A stretch of 64,000 bases of DNA from Bombardia bombarda (taxonomy: Eukaryota > Ascomycota > Sordariomycetes > Sordariales > Lasiosphaeriaceae), in assembly GCA_030512295.1 (NCBI GenBank), contig JAULSR010000002.1, positions 9,114,001 through 9,178,000 of the forward strand, written 5' to 3'. Within the stretch, counting starts at the first letter, position 1. Every line of letters begins with the position of its first letter. Both the position numbers and the translations under genes were made by a program. Below the pieces are notes generated by a model, which ran no database searches, was not told the origin of the DNA, and worked only from the letters and a program-made list of their open reading frames with translations. Positions 21,596 to 32,267 of the stretch are shown piece after piece.

Positions 21596-21978
21596 CTAGC
21601 CCGTCTTCAAGCACTGTGAATTGTAGTCAATGCAGAAGCACGACCCGTTGCCCGGCCCCGAGCTCCATCCGCAGTTATCCTTGAAGATCATGGATCCGCT
21701 ACTGCAGCCGACCTATGGTGTTGAACAGACCAGATTAACCACAACAGCCATTAAAATAGTCAAACATATGGGGATATTCTTACCAACCACCCGTATGGTG
21801 TACACCCCGTGCTAAACCCGTTGCAGGGAGAGTGTATCTCACCAACCCAACATTTCTCCGTCGAGTTGGGTGCGGCGGCTGCAAGAGCGGTTCCCCGCGG
21901 TGCACTGAGGAACGGAATCCTCCATGCCAGGACTGAGGGGGTCAGGGGGAGAACGAGAAGTAAGACCTTTCCGAGCAT
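21596..21978 (-). CDS. Small secreted eight-cysteine protein, paralogue 2
   Basis: Exons 21978-21784 and 21712-21596 (phase 0, GTAAGA...CATAG) give 103 aa. The hydrophobic N-terminus MLGKVLLLVLPLTPSVLAW is a signal peptide, followed by a short Ala/Pro-rich stretch. CWVGEIHSPCNG, then TGCTPYGWL, repeats the core of paralogue 1. Exon 2 reads VGCSSGSMIF and ends C-F-C-x7-C-LKTG, matching C-I-C and the last Cys of paralogue 1. All eight cysteines and the intron position are conserved while the residues between them and the N-terminal linker differ. Duplication followed by divergence is likely. Secreted; function unknown. Confidence 0.82.
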
Positions 21979-22673
21979 ATCTTTTCCTATTAAAATGACT
22001 GAAGTAATGGAGTGAACAACGCCGACTCTGATTGTGTTGCTAATGGTGAATTGTTTCCGTGAACTATCAGCCGCTTGCCCAAGCGAATGCCTTAATACTT
22101 GTAAGCTATCTGTTTCTCTCTCCTTATTAAGGCAAACCAACCGTCATTATGGGTGCCACATCATGACCATTACTATTCCAGTAAACAGAGCATAGGTACA
22201 AAGTACGTATGCTATGTTACAGCCGTGATTGGCCGCACAAATACTCCCTTTTCGAGTTCTGGAACTGATAGTGCCTGTTCTCATTGTCACCTTCTTTTTG
22301 CAGCTAGCTTCTTCAATAGGTGGTTGAGCAGTTTTGCATGCATGAGTGTGGGCTGAAAGATAAGGCGGCACACACCTTACCACATATCCATCGTACGAAT
22401 CAGCGGTCGAGGAGACGCAAGACCACAAGATATTATCTGTCACCACTGGTATGGCCTTAGTAGTAATAAAACCGTGGTCTAGAATAATAAGCTTAACTCA
22501 GAGAAGGCTAAAAGGTGACAAAAGAGCCATCGACATAGCATGGCACTGCAGCCAAGATGCGCTCGAATCTTCCCCAGACCTCCATATCCACCCCACACAC
22601 TGAGGTGTTTACTACTATCCCAACTCACTATCGAACGCACATGTGGTACCACATCCATCCACCCCTCCATCCC
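21979..22673. other. Intergenic region
   Basis: No gene is seen between paralogue 2 and the 3' end of the laccase gene. Confidence 0.45.
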
Positions 22674-25138
22674 TCAAACACCGGAATCAGTCTGCGTAAC
22701 GGGGTTCTGCGCCACCCAACTATTCCACAGATTGCAAACCTGCTGGACTGGGGCCAAGTCTCCATTAATATCGCGAATCTCCCTAGGTCGCACGACCAGC
22801 TGCAGAGCGAGTCCTGAATTGTCCAAAGAGTATTGTTAGCAGACCGGTCCCTGAATAAGCGCATTTCCAAGGTAAATGAAAGAGAGAGGCAAACTGGAAA
22901 GACAACCCACCAGAACTAGCATGCCACGCAATATGACAATGCATCAGCCACGCGCCTGGATTATCAGGCTTGAAGGCGATCGCGAGGTAGCCGCCGGCGG
23001 GCAGCAGGGCGGTGTCACGGCGGGAGGGATTGTCGAACTTGAAGTGCTTTGGGCTCTCGATGGGGTCGTAGGTGCTGGCGTTCTGACCGAGAATGACAAA
23101 GTCGGAGCCGTGGAGGTGGATGGGGTGGGCTTTTACTTGTATGTCAGCACAGAATTGTTTTACAAAATATGAATGCGAGCGTGGGCTTACCGGCAGGAAT
23201 GTATAGAAATTCTGGATTTGGATTGAACAGATATTGGCTGTCGATGATCAGGTAGATGAAACCTGATGACTGGTTGACTGGTACGGGGTGAGAACCTCAG
23301 TGTTAATGCCACAAGTATCTCAGACTCGAATATGGCGCAATAGAGACAGTGCACATGCACTTACATCTGACAATAGACGAGTACTTCGGACTGCTGGTCG
23401 GATCCAAGATTGTAGGATGGTTAAAGTCGACCCAGACAGGCTTTGACTGACTATCATTCGCCAGCACCCAGTGGGCATACGGGTGGTCCGGCACCAGGTC
23501 AGGAATATCAGTGGCCCCCAGCGCAGCCGTGAACGAATCTCTGGTGACGTTGTTAGACGGGTGGCCAGCGACCTTCCACGGAACAATAGGGACCAGCCTG
23601 TCCTGGTCTACGGTCTGGTCGACACAGGCGGACGTGATGTTCGGCTGCTTGACCGAGTCTGGCCCGGGAATCTGCACATGAGGGGCGCCCTCGTAGATGA
23701 CCATGGCCATTGTCTCCTTCACCTGCAGGAAGTTTCCGTTGGCGTCAGTCCGGAAAGAGCTGCACCCTCCTGCGGCCGGGGTGGTGCGCATCCAGTACGT
23801 GCTCTTTTGTTGGTTGGCCTCGACGATGATGGTGTATCGTTGTCCTGTTGTAGTAGTGAGCAAGAGGAACAGAGGCCAGAGGTTGTACGCTGAAGAAAGA
23901 CGAAGCACTCACCAATGCCAAGCAGGAGCGAGTCCGTCTTGTACGGCTTGATGGCCACAAAGTCAGCGGCCACCACAGTCATGGTGTGGTTGTCGATAGA
24001 GAACACATAACTCGATGCCGCCGAGCCGTTGATCAGCCGCAGCAGGTGCTTCTTCCCAGGCTTGAAAGTGGCGTTGAAGTAGTTGACGGTAAACTGGCCA
24101 TTACCCTGTTTAAAAGGACCAACGCCGTTCACGACAATACCGTCACTCTTTGGTGGAGTTTCTTGCCCGCCGCACTGGTAGGCCTCGCAGTTGAAGACCT
24201 CAAAAGCCGTTTCGTGGGTCCAGTCTGCCACCAAAATGGGGCCGACATCGATGTCCCACTCGTCACTGGTAGGTCCGTGGATAATCAGGGGGCCTGCAAC
24301 CCCGTCTGGGTACTGGAGGGAGTAGTGGCTGTGGTACCACGAGTGGCCGTATTGTGTCGCTCTGAAGGCGTATGTGTACTCTTCTCCGTACGGGATGGGG
24401 CACTGGGTGACGCCGTTAACGCCGTCCATCTCGTTGGAGCCATACTGTCGGATGCCGTGCCAATGGACTGTCGTGCCGTTATCCTTATACTGGTTCTTGA
24501 CGTGGACGACGATATAGTCGCCCCAGCAGGCTTCAATGGCTGGCCCGGGGTATGTGTTGTTGAAGGTGACCCCGTTTGTTTTGGGCTGGCCATCAGGGGA
24601 GAGCTATTCAACCCGAGTTAGACTGAGGCTGCTTTATGGTGTCTGTATATCACTTACACTGGGCTGTGGAGCAACCGTCAAGGTGTACTGTTGATGACAT
24701 TGTCAGTTAGAACACTTAAGACCAAGCTTGCTCAGAGGTCAAGAACGTCTCACCTCCCTGACTACGCCATGGGGCACCCTGTTTTCGTCTGGAATTTGTG
24801 GTCAGTATCTGCTTTGACAACATGAGATCACCGTAATACTGACAGTCGGTATGAATATCCCAGTCGGTAGCACCGTATCGACTAAGCCAGCAGCCCTTGG
24901 ATCGGTCGTTGCAAAGCCTGAATCCCTGTGACTCGAGTTCGGGATATCGGCAGGAGCTTGGCCTTATCGAGGGGTAGTTCGCGACAGGACGCGTAGAGGC
25001 CAGGTGATGGTCGTGATCATGACTCCCAACGTCTGAGAAGGAGAGTGGCTTCTGTACGCTGGGACCACCAATGGATGAATAGAACGGAATAGTGGTTGCT
25101 CGCAAAAGCTCGAGACAAGCCTGGAGGAAACCCATCAT
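22674..25138 (-). CDS. Laccase (multicopper oxidase), ascomycete type
   Basis: Eight exons on the minus strand (25138-24844, 24788-24754, 24687-24658, 24603-23913, 23844-23365, 23277-23191, 23129-22911, 22813-22674) close in frame to 658 aa. All four copper-binding segments are present: HWHG (167-170), HSWYHSH (207-213), HPIHLHG (541-547) and HCHIAWH (603-609). Ten residues after the last motif's Cys is Leu614, the axial position, often Leu in laccases. The end TQTDSGV corresponds to the C-terminal DSGL/I/V plug of ascomycete laccases. The N-terminal block CNDRSKGCW...TDWDIHTDY is also family-typical. A hydrophobic start (MMGFLQACLELL) may serve for secretion but is a weak signal peptide. The enzyme oxidises phenols with O2 (melanin, lignin, toxin detoxification or conidial pigment). 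Two micro-exons of 35 and 30 nt are unusual. The first donor is GTCAGT. Confidence 0.9.
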
Positions 25139-26442
25139 AGAAGACAAAACAAGAGTTCGTGGCGCTGTATGACAACGGGTGGAAAAGTACTCATATCCTC
25201 TGGAAACCTTCTTGGCAAGACAACGACCTTTAAACACGCCCAGGACTGTCCCATAACTGGAATGCTCTCGGAAATACGCCTACGCCCTTGGCTGAGCCGC
25301 AACGGTCAGCAATTGTCGGAACGAGCCTGACCAACACGAAAGCTCATGACTCTGACAGGGCTTCTCTAATGTAGAGAAACACGCTGGGTGTCAGATATGA
25401 CATAGTTCGTCGAATCAGGATCAGTGGCGAACCTTCTGACTGATTTCATATAACCCATTGAGGCGGAGACGAAAACGTTTCGCCATTGTGATTTGATGCC
25501 CGGTAGGGCTGTCGGATTCGATATCCGATGTGCTACATATCGAAACAGCAACGCCTCCTATGATGTCCGAGGTCCGAGTAATAGGAGTGTTACACAAACA
25601 TATATATGACCGAATCTGGGCTAGTAGGGATATGTTGTGCGAGGCTACAGGCTGGCTGAGAGGATGGTAATCGGGCCTGGCTGACGTGTTCATCTTGACC
25701 AATGAGAGCGTATTCTAGGCAATACTGGTCGGTAGTCGGCAAAAGGGTTGGCAGTCGGCAAAAGGGTTGGTAATATCCAGGGGCTGAATTTGCGAATCGA
25801 GATTCGAACTGGCATATTCAAGTGGCTGATGAACCGGTCTTAACATTGCTAAGGAATGCTGTTGACAATCACTTTCAAACGCATAGTTAGCCTTTTATTT
25901 ATTTTGAACATAGGGAGTAGGGTCCAATGAGTCTCTCCATTTGGTTGGTGATGACCGCATATTAGTTGCATATCTGGAATGTATGACCTTACCTATGATG
26001 GTAGAGCTAATGTGAATTAAAGACGGCAATTTTGTCCGTGCTAACTCCGTTGACATGCTTCCAACCCTGTGCTACAGTGACTGTGTAGGATGTCTGCGGC
26101 TGGAAAGGACAACCACATTCTGGAGTACCAACAGGGGTTGTTGCTTACCCTGCTTTCAGAACACTTACACAGTAGATGGCAAAGCTGTACTGGAGCTAAC
26201 ACACCCAATATCATTAATAGTCGTAAGCAACTCACGGGGTTTTTGAAACAAGTTGGACATTCATATCCAGGCTCAAATCCCAGACTTCTAAGCTGCACGC
26301 ATATGGAGTTGATCCATGTGTGAGGTATCCAAGTTTGGCGACAACCTTCTGGATTCATATTCACGATACAAAGCCCAACCCCTATCCAACGACACCACTT
26401 ACTTTCATTCTAAGTTCCAAAACCTTCAACCTCCACCTCTTC
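25139..26442. other. Intergenic region with a short direct repeat
   Basis: No gene is supported. A direct repeat AGTCGGCAAAAGGGTTGG occurs twice in succession at about 25734-25771. A TTCGAA-containing stretch at about 25795-25815 looks slightly like a tRNA T-arm but does not fold into a tRNA. Confidence 0.4.
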
Positions 26443-27159
26443 TCATACATGGCTCTCGATATACCTGAATAGTAAACCATTCAAACCAGGCTCCTTCTGT
26501 GTACCAGGAGGCATTTGATGACCCCCCTTGAACCGCACCAGTGTCCTCATTGAAGGATCAAAAAAGTCCTGCAGCGCCTCGCTCTCCGGCCGAAAGGGAT
26601 CGTCGTTGCCGATGACATGGTAGCTCGGCACCTTCACAATGCCCTTTGCGAGACTTTCGTCATAGCCAATGGTCTTTGGATCGGTTGGGTCTCGCTTGTC
26701 GTGGATGTAATGAAAGGGGCTGGTACCGCATACCAACATGACAAAGTCTGGGAGTACTGCCGGCAGCTTGTTCTTCTCCTTCTCGAGGTGCCTGAGGAGA
26801 TACATGGCTGCCTTTGCGCCCTGTGAGAAACCGACGATGCCAAAGAAGGGCCCCTGGGCCCGGTACTCGGCCGCTAGCCTCTGGACGTCAGCCGTCCACT
26901 CTGCGTCTTCACCACCCTGGATGTCGTCGTATATCCATTTCTTGAAGGGCCCATCGTTTTTAAAGATCTCCGCACCGGGGCCAGCAGGGCATTCGTGATA
27001 ACCCTCGAAATAAACGGGCTCAAACTTTGCGTGTGTTGATCCCTCGTCAAAGTCTGAGTCTCCTGATCGTTGGAGCATGGAGGAGAGTATTCGGGTTTGA
27101 ACTGTAAATATGTTTCGATTCGTGCCGCCGCCGTGAAGAAAAAGAATCTTGTGTGCCAT
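26443..27159 (-). CDS. FSH1-type serine hydrolase (alpha/beta hydrolase)
   Basis: A single exon of 238 aa starts at ATG 27159 (MAHKILFLHGGGTN); the residues before it lack an ATG. FSH (family of serine hydrolases) proteins begin with a K-x-L-x-L-H-G-x-G-x-N strand, as here. The nucleophile elbow is IVGFSQGA (Ser112), the acid is in VIGNDDPFRP (Asp186/187) and the base in FKGGHQMP (His214). Length and triad order fit Fsh1/Fsh3 and the hydrolase companions of fungal polyketide clusters. It has no signal peptide, so it should be cytosolic. Substrate unknown; small esters or thioesters are typical. No polyketide synthase is near, so a secondary-metabolism role is not supported here. Confidence 0.88.
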   Translation of the reverse strand: MAHKILFLHGGGTNRNIFTVQTRILSSMLQRSGDSDFDEGSTHAKFEPVYFEGYHECPAGPGAEIFKNDGPFKKWIYDDIQGGEDAEWTADVQRLAAEYRAQGPFFGIVGFSQGAKAAMYLLRHLEKEKNKLPAVLPDFVMLVCGTSPFHYIHDKRDPTDPKTIGYDESLAKGIVKVPSYHVIGNDDPFRPESEALQDFFDPSMRTLVRFKGGHQMPPGTQKEPGLNGLLFRYIESHV

Positions 27160-27806
27160 GCTCTCGGATTGCGAGATAAGCGCCAAGTGCGGAGTAAAGA
27201 GAGAAAATCCTTCTGCGACCGACTTTTCGGAATATCAAAACCAGGATAGAAGTTGTGTGATCGAAGAAGAGCTGGATATATTTGCTGGGAACAGTCGTGG
27301 GGCCAGTTGTCTCAACTCCAGTTGCATTCTCTGGCATTAGGGGATGGGGATGAGGAGTCTTGGTTATGGCTGCTATCGCGGACCGCTGACCGCCGGAGTC
27401 GGAGTCGGATGCTGGATGCGCGGGTTCCGACTGCCCGCTTACCTACCTACGTGTCCGCCCTTGCGCCGTAGAAATGCAGGAAGGATCAGTCAGCCAGCAC
27501 AGCCTATTGCCATTATGATCCACCTGGCCCCTACCAATCTGCATCTATCGCTCGGTTACACCTCCAAGCCGGGAAGCTTTCGAATCAGGCAGGGTTGCAA
27601 CGTGAAAAGCTTGGCCTGCAGGTCAATTCCTGCAGGGCAAATCATCTGGCTTTGTGTACGAACTCAAGGTCTAAGGTGACGTCTCCGTAGGGTTCCTCAT
27701 AAAGACTATTGGGTACCGGAGGTTCAATATTTCAATCGGGGGGTTGACGGTTGAGAGATTGGGATTGCGTTGCAAAGAGCGCACTCGGGGTGATTTCTCA
27801 AGACAA
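27160..27806. other. Intergenic region
   Basis: Promoter of the FSH1-type gene and 3' flank of the nucleotide-sugar transporter. No gene seen. Confidence 0.45.
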
Positions 27807-29285
27807 TCACTTGAGAGGCATGAAATGAACAACCGATAATCCCGATGTGGGTCCGATGTGGTGTTTTTCCTTTGTGGTTGGCAGCAGTGGCATCCTTGGG
27901 TAGAGGCGAGTGTTGAACAAGTACATGGCAATCAGAACAAGAGTGGCACCCCCGGTTGACTGTGTATGCAAAAGATCAGTTAATGCCCCGTCGGACAAAC
28001 AAGTGGTCGGGGTATTTATTGGTTGACGAAGAAACTCACATGTAACATCAAGGGCGTTCCAAACACAATGGCACTCGCTGCATAGCTCACAACGATGCTG
28101 AGACTTGCAGCAAAATTTTTGGCCACATTGTCCGCGTACGCGATGCATACGGCCACGACGAGCCCGCCCAGAGCTTGCAGGGCGATTGTAAGCCACACGA
28201 TCGCATTGTATCCGACGAAGAAGCCATGGCGAGATATGGCCGCTCCATCCTGCCAGAGAACGCCGACGAAGAAGGCTGGGAAGAGGCTGAAAAAGGATAG
28301 CTGCACATTGCGCGTCCAGAGAGACACCGAGCCGAGAGAGCCCTTGACCAGCTTCTCGAAATAGACGCATGTGAGGCCCGATGTAAGCGAAGCGGCAATA
28401 ACAGCCATTACACCCTTGAGGGCATTCGACGTAGGCTTCATCTCCGGTCTGCCTTCTCCCTGAATGAGGGACGTGAGCTTCCCCTTCCAGTCCTCAGAGC
28501 TGAGCGACCCAGGGATCTGAACCATGGCAACGCCCAGGGTGAGCAGGATGAGCGACATCCACTGCCGAGATGAAACATTCCTTCCAAGCAGTAAGATGCT
28601 GAAAAGCACGGTGGTGATGATCTTGATTTGATATGTTACTTGGAAGGTGACAGCGTCGAGGTTGCTGATGGCCACATATACCAGCGAGTTCTGGAACGTG
28701 TAGAGCGCAGCAGGCACGACGAGTTTCCAGCTGTCCGGGGCAAAGATGGAGCGACGGAGGAGCACGACGATTTCGAAAAATGAGGCGTTCGGGTGTGATT
28801 TGCGGACATCATGTGCTGCGAGGGTGAGGCTCGTCAGGAGCTTGACGAGTTCGACGAGCAGGACAGCGGTCGATGCCAGATAACGATGTTCGGATGCAAT
28901 TGGGCTGTTGCGCGAGTAGTGCATTACCTGAGCGCAGTAGTGAGCGTCAGCAACAGCGTCCGTATTTGCATTACAGGTCAAATGTCTTTGTCGACATCTA
29001 GGTTATGCCAAGGGCTGGGCGAGATGCGGGAAGAGGGTTGGCACTCCATACCATGACGAGTGCCGAGTTCTGCAGGACGAGCTAAGGCGCGAGTGGGCGT
29101 TGTCAGTTGTGTGTGACATAGCAAACCGAGCTGTCGGGTCATCTGAAGCTCACCAAGATCAGAGATATGCGCTGGAGATGCCAAAGCCGTGGCGGTGGTG
29201 AGGCTTGCCACGGCAATTGTTCAGTGGTGGAGCGCGTGGAATCTACCCCCACATGCTGATCATGGTCCCAAGCCTCCTTCTCCAT
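27807..29285 (-). CDS. Golgi nucleotide-sugar transporter (UDP-galactose/CMP-sialic acid transporter family)
   Basis: Four exons (29285-29154, 29081-29052, 28927-28040, 27959-27807), all phase 0, give 400 aa. Family signatures are LVLQNSALVMVMHYSR (assembled from the 30-nt exon 2 and exon 3), NSLVYVAISNLDAVTFQVTYQIKI, and ALGGLVVAVCIAYADNVAKNFAASLSI; these match the SLC35A transporters that carry UDP-galactose, UDP-GlcNAc or CMP-sialic acid into the Golgi by exchange for the nucleoside monophosphate. About ten hydrophobic segments are visible. The N-terminus from ATG 29285 is hydrophilic and poorly conserved, so the start is less sure. The exact sugar cannot be decided. The gene is divergent from the PIG-L gene, with 1.1 kb between. 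Confidence 0.87.
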
Positions 29286-30393
29286 ATCGGATCTCTGTGT
29301 GACGTCGATTTGGTGATGCAAGGTTAAGAGGCGCAAAAATGCAGGATGCAGGAACAGTCTACAGAGAAAGACAAATGCTTCCTCGGGCCCCTCACCGCTC
29401 ACGCATAAGAAAAGGTTGTCGGAGTTTGCAAATTTTCATTCGAAGGCAGGTGCCTGCTGGATTCAAGACGGGCGATCGTGATCTCGTCACCTCGTGTCAG
29501 TTCATCCTGGCGCACTGTGAGTGGCCGCATGCGTTAGCTGCAAGTGCGCGATACTGTGCAATAAATACACACACAGTAAGGCAAGCACGAAGGGCAGCCG
29601 GGGATGTTTTTAGCTTCGGGCTTTCCCATTCTCCGTTCCAAATTCGCTCTTTCCCATCTGACTGTGCATCGTAGCCGCCAAACGCGAGTAAGAACTAACT
29701 CGGCAACCTGTGCGCCCGGGGGACCCGGCCAGAGCAACAGCGACGGGGGCAGGTCGACCCTCAGATACCCAGCTCCCACGATCCTATTGGTGAAATGGCG
29801 ACGCAAACATTGTGGAAACCCAGCCGTCAATTACACAGAGGCACGAAGTCCAAACTTATCCTAGCTTTCTCGCGACTGACCAATACTATTCCTTGGATGG
29901 AGTATACTAGTCAACAATGGGACCCTGACTGAAAGAATGTTATGATGGTTTGTCATACACATCAGCTGCCATCGCAAAATCTGACAGACTGCCCTGACCA
30001 TGCTGGATCTGTATTGCGTTGTGCAATGGAAGAAAAGAAACGCTCCCGTCAGTTGGGGGGGGGGGGGGGGGAAGGAGTGAGCCTCAGAAAGCTTGATCCG
30101 GCTTTGGGTAGCGTTGTACACAGTATGTCATGGGTAAAACCATACTGTACCCCATTACAACATTGGCTTGCGGCACTGTAGGGAGACCAGCCAGAGTCGC
30201 GCTTTCCATCACCCCATCATGTTCCCGGCTCGGCTCACTTGACATAAGCAAAACGCGGACCCTTTGGCGCCCTTTCACACAATTAAATTGTGAGCCTTTT
30301 CCATGAGTGAAAGGCACCTGCAGCTTCGTATAGAGGTACGCTCAATACGCCTACCTCGGTATCGGCCGACAAGCAGCACCCTGCGCTCTGGAG
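29286..30393. promoter_or_regulatory. Divergent promoter region, transporter and PIG-L gene
   Basis: This gene-free 1.1 kb lies between two divergent glycosylation-related genes. It contains a run of G at about 30055-30070. Short open frames here have no support. Confidence 0.45.
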
Positions 30394-31680
30394 ATGTTGC
30401 AACTCGCTGCAAAGCCGGCGCAGCTACTGAGCCGAGTGCCCCGACGTGCCTGGCGTTGGATCAATCGCCTCGTCCTTCTGGCGCTGGTGGTCCCAATTGT
30501 CCTTCAGTGGCTAGTCGCCTACCTTGTCGGAAGCGATGCCAGGATCCTCCCACCGCAGCTCCTCGCCGCCAAAAATCTATTGATCGTGACGGCTCACCCA
30601 GACGACGAATGTCTGTTTTTCGCGCCCAGCATACTGGGGGTGTTGGATCGGAATAAAGCCATGACGGGCGCATTGCTGGTCATGTCAACGGGTACCTAAC
30701 AATCGCCATTATTACCCCGCTCCACAGGCAGCGACGCGAAACTGGAACCTCGCTGACGGTGCCCCTCAGGAAACAACTACGGCATTGGCGAGGCCAGGAA
30801 ACTGGAGCTAGTGGGCTCCTGTCAATCCTTGGGCATCAGTGAGCCAAGATGTGTCGCTGTTGACCATCCTGACCTGCAGGACAATCCTAAGGTCTGGTGG
30901 GACACGGCTCTCATTGAGCGCATCGTAGACGACTACGTCAGGAAATGGCATATCGATGCGGTGAGTCCGAGTGCACCCAAACAGCCAAAAACAAAGAAAA
31001 CAAAAAAAGAAGCCTCGGGCCAAAGACGACTAACCCGTGGCAGATAATCACGTTCGACGAAGGTGGGGTTAGCGGGCACATTAATCACAGGGCTGTCAGT
31101 GCCGCCGTCACGTAAGTGCGAAATGGCGTCTCCTTTGTTATTTGAAATCCCGTCCCTCCCATGGCCAAACCCGTCCGTCCGAACCCACGGAGTCAAGTCC
31201 TTGCAGCGTATCATGTGCGGATGAACCCGACTAAATATGCTGCACGGAGGCACGCATGCAGTCGTTTGCCTCTCTCCCATTGTATTGCCAGTCAGACCCT
31301 CTGTTTTTTTAGTGCCTGCCGCTTACCAAGCGACGTCCCTCTTTTTTAGCAAGTACGCATCGACCAACACGCGCGCTCCGGTGGCCTTCACACTGACGAC
31401 CACGTCGCTGCTGCGCAAATACACGATTCTGGGCGATCTGCCACTGACAGTCTTGCCCTTCACATGGCGCATTCTCGAAGCCCTCTCCTTCCCCACATCC
31501 ACCGCAGACCCAGGGGACGGCACACGAGCATTGATGGCCAACACCTGGCGCCGCTATCTCATGACCCGTCAGGCATTTGCCCAACATGGCACCCAGTACA
31601 CCTGGGACCGCCACCTGTACATGATTCTGAGCCGCTACGTCTGGTTCAATGACTTGAAGAGGATACCCAAAATTTTATAA
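30394..31680 (+). CDS. N-acetylglucosaminyl-phosphatidylinositol de-N-acetylase (PIG-L/GPI12 family)
   Basis: Exons 30394-30691, 30770-30960, 31044-31111 and 31350-31680 join into 295 aa, the usual GPI12 length. An N-terminal transmembrane segment (about residues 25-46, RLVLLALVVPIVLQWLVAYLV) anchors the enzyme in the ER membrane. The zinc-binding motif AHPDDE (67-72) and the downstream HINH (His175, His178) are those of PIG-L deacetylases, which remove the acetyl group from GlcNAc-PI, the second step of GPI-anchor synthesis. FDEGGVSGH is the conserved strand around the second motif. The third intron is long for this window (238 bp). The first donor is GTACCT, weaker than usual. The gene is followed by a GT32 glycosyltransferase on the same strand. 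Confidence 0.9.
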
Positions 31681-32267
31681 TAAACCACCATGTAGTGATA
31701 TTCTTTGTTTGCTTCTCTTCCTGTTTGCAAACCCCATTCAATGCGTCCCTTGTGGCTTTAGTTGGGCAGCTTCCCGGTTCTATCCGCATCAAGTTGGTAC
31801 ACGGCCTGCCCTGAACCTTCAGTGGTGCAATGCTAATCTGGCGTTCAATCCGATTCGGTCCAGGACCTTCTGTCAAAATATCACCTTTCCGCATGCGGCA
31901 CTTTTCAGACCGGTCTGGCCACCAAAGTGATTCACCGTCTGGTTGGAATGCAAGCGCGAGTTGATCCACGACCTGGGACCATGATCCCTGCTGTTTGCAC
32001 AGTACGAGCTCTTTAGCGTCAATTTCAGGGACTTTCCAGCCCAATTTCGCCATCCTCCAATGCCCTTGTCAGCTCAGAGCTGCACTGTCCTGACTTACTG
32101 TGTAATCACGGCGCTGCTTGCTTAAAACCAATGTGCATGCTCTCCATTTCTTGGCAAGTGCTGAGGTCCCTGAATACTTTCTCTGTTTGCCTTTTTGTTT
32201 TCTTATTCTTGTTAATCGTCTTTGCTGTCGAACAACATTATCGCCCTCCACTTAATGTCATGACATT
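31681..32267. other. Intergenic region
   Basis: This lies between the PIG-L and GT32 genes. A 135-aa frame on the minus strand (32053-31646) starts with ATG but has no domain and overlaps the PIG-L 3' end; I do not accept it as a gene. Confidence 0.4.

Noticed and set aside
25786..25860. tRNA-like T-arm sequence
   Set aside because: A TTCGAAT loop is present on the minus strand but its stem does not pair and no anticodon arm can be drawn.
22674..27159. Possible secondary-metabolite cluster (laccase plus FSH1 hydrolase)
   Set aside because: No polyketide synthase, NRPS, terpene cyclase or cluster regulator lies within the window; adjacency alone is not enough.
31646..32053. 135-residue minus-strand ORF with ATG
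   Set aside because: No domain, overlaps the 3' end of the PIG-L gene, and shows no splice or promoter support.
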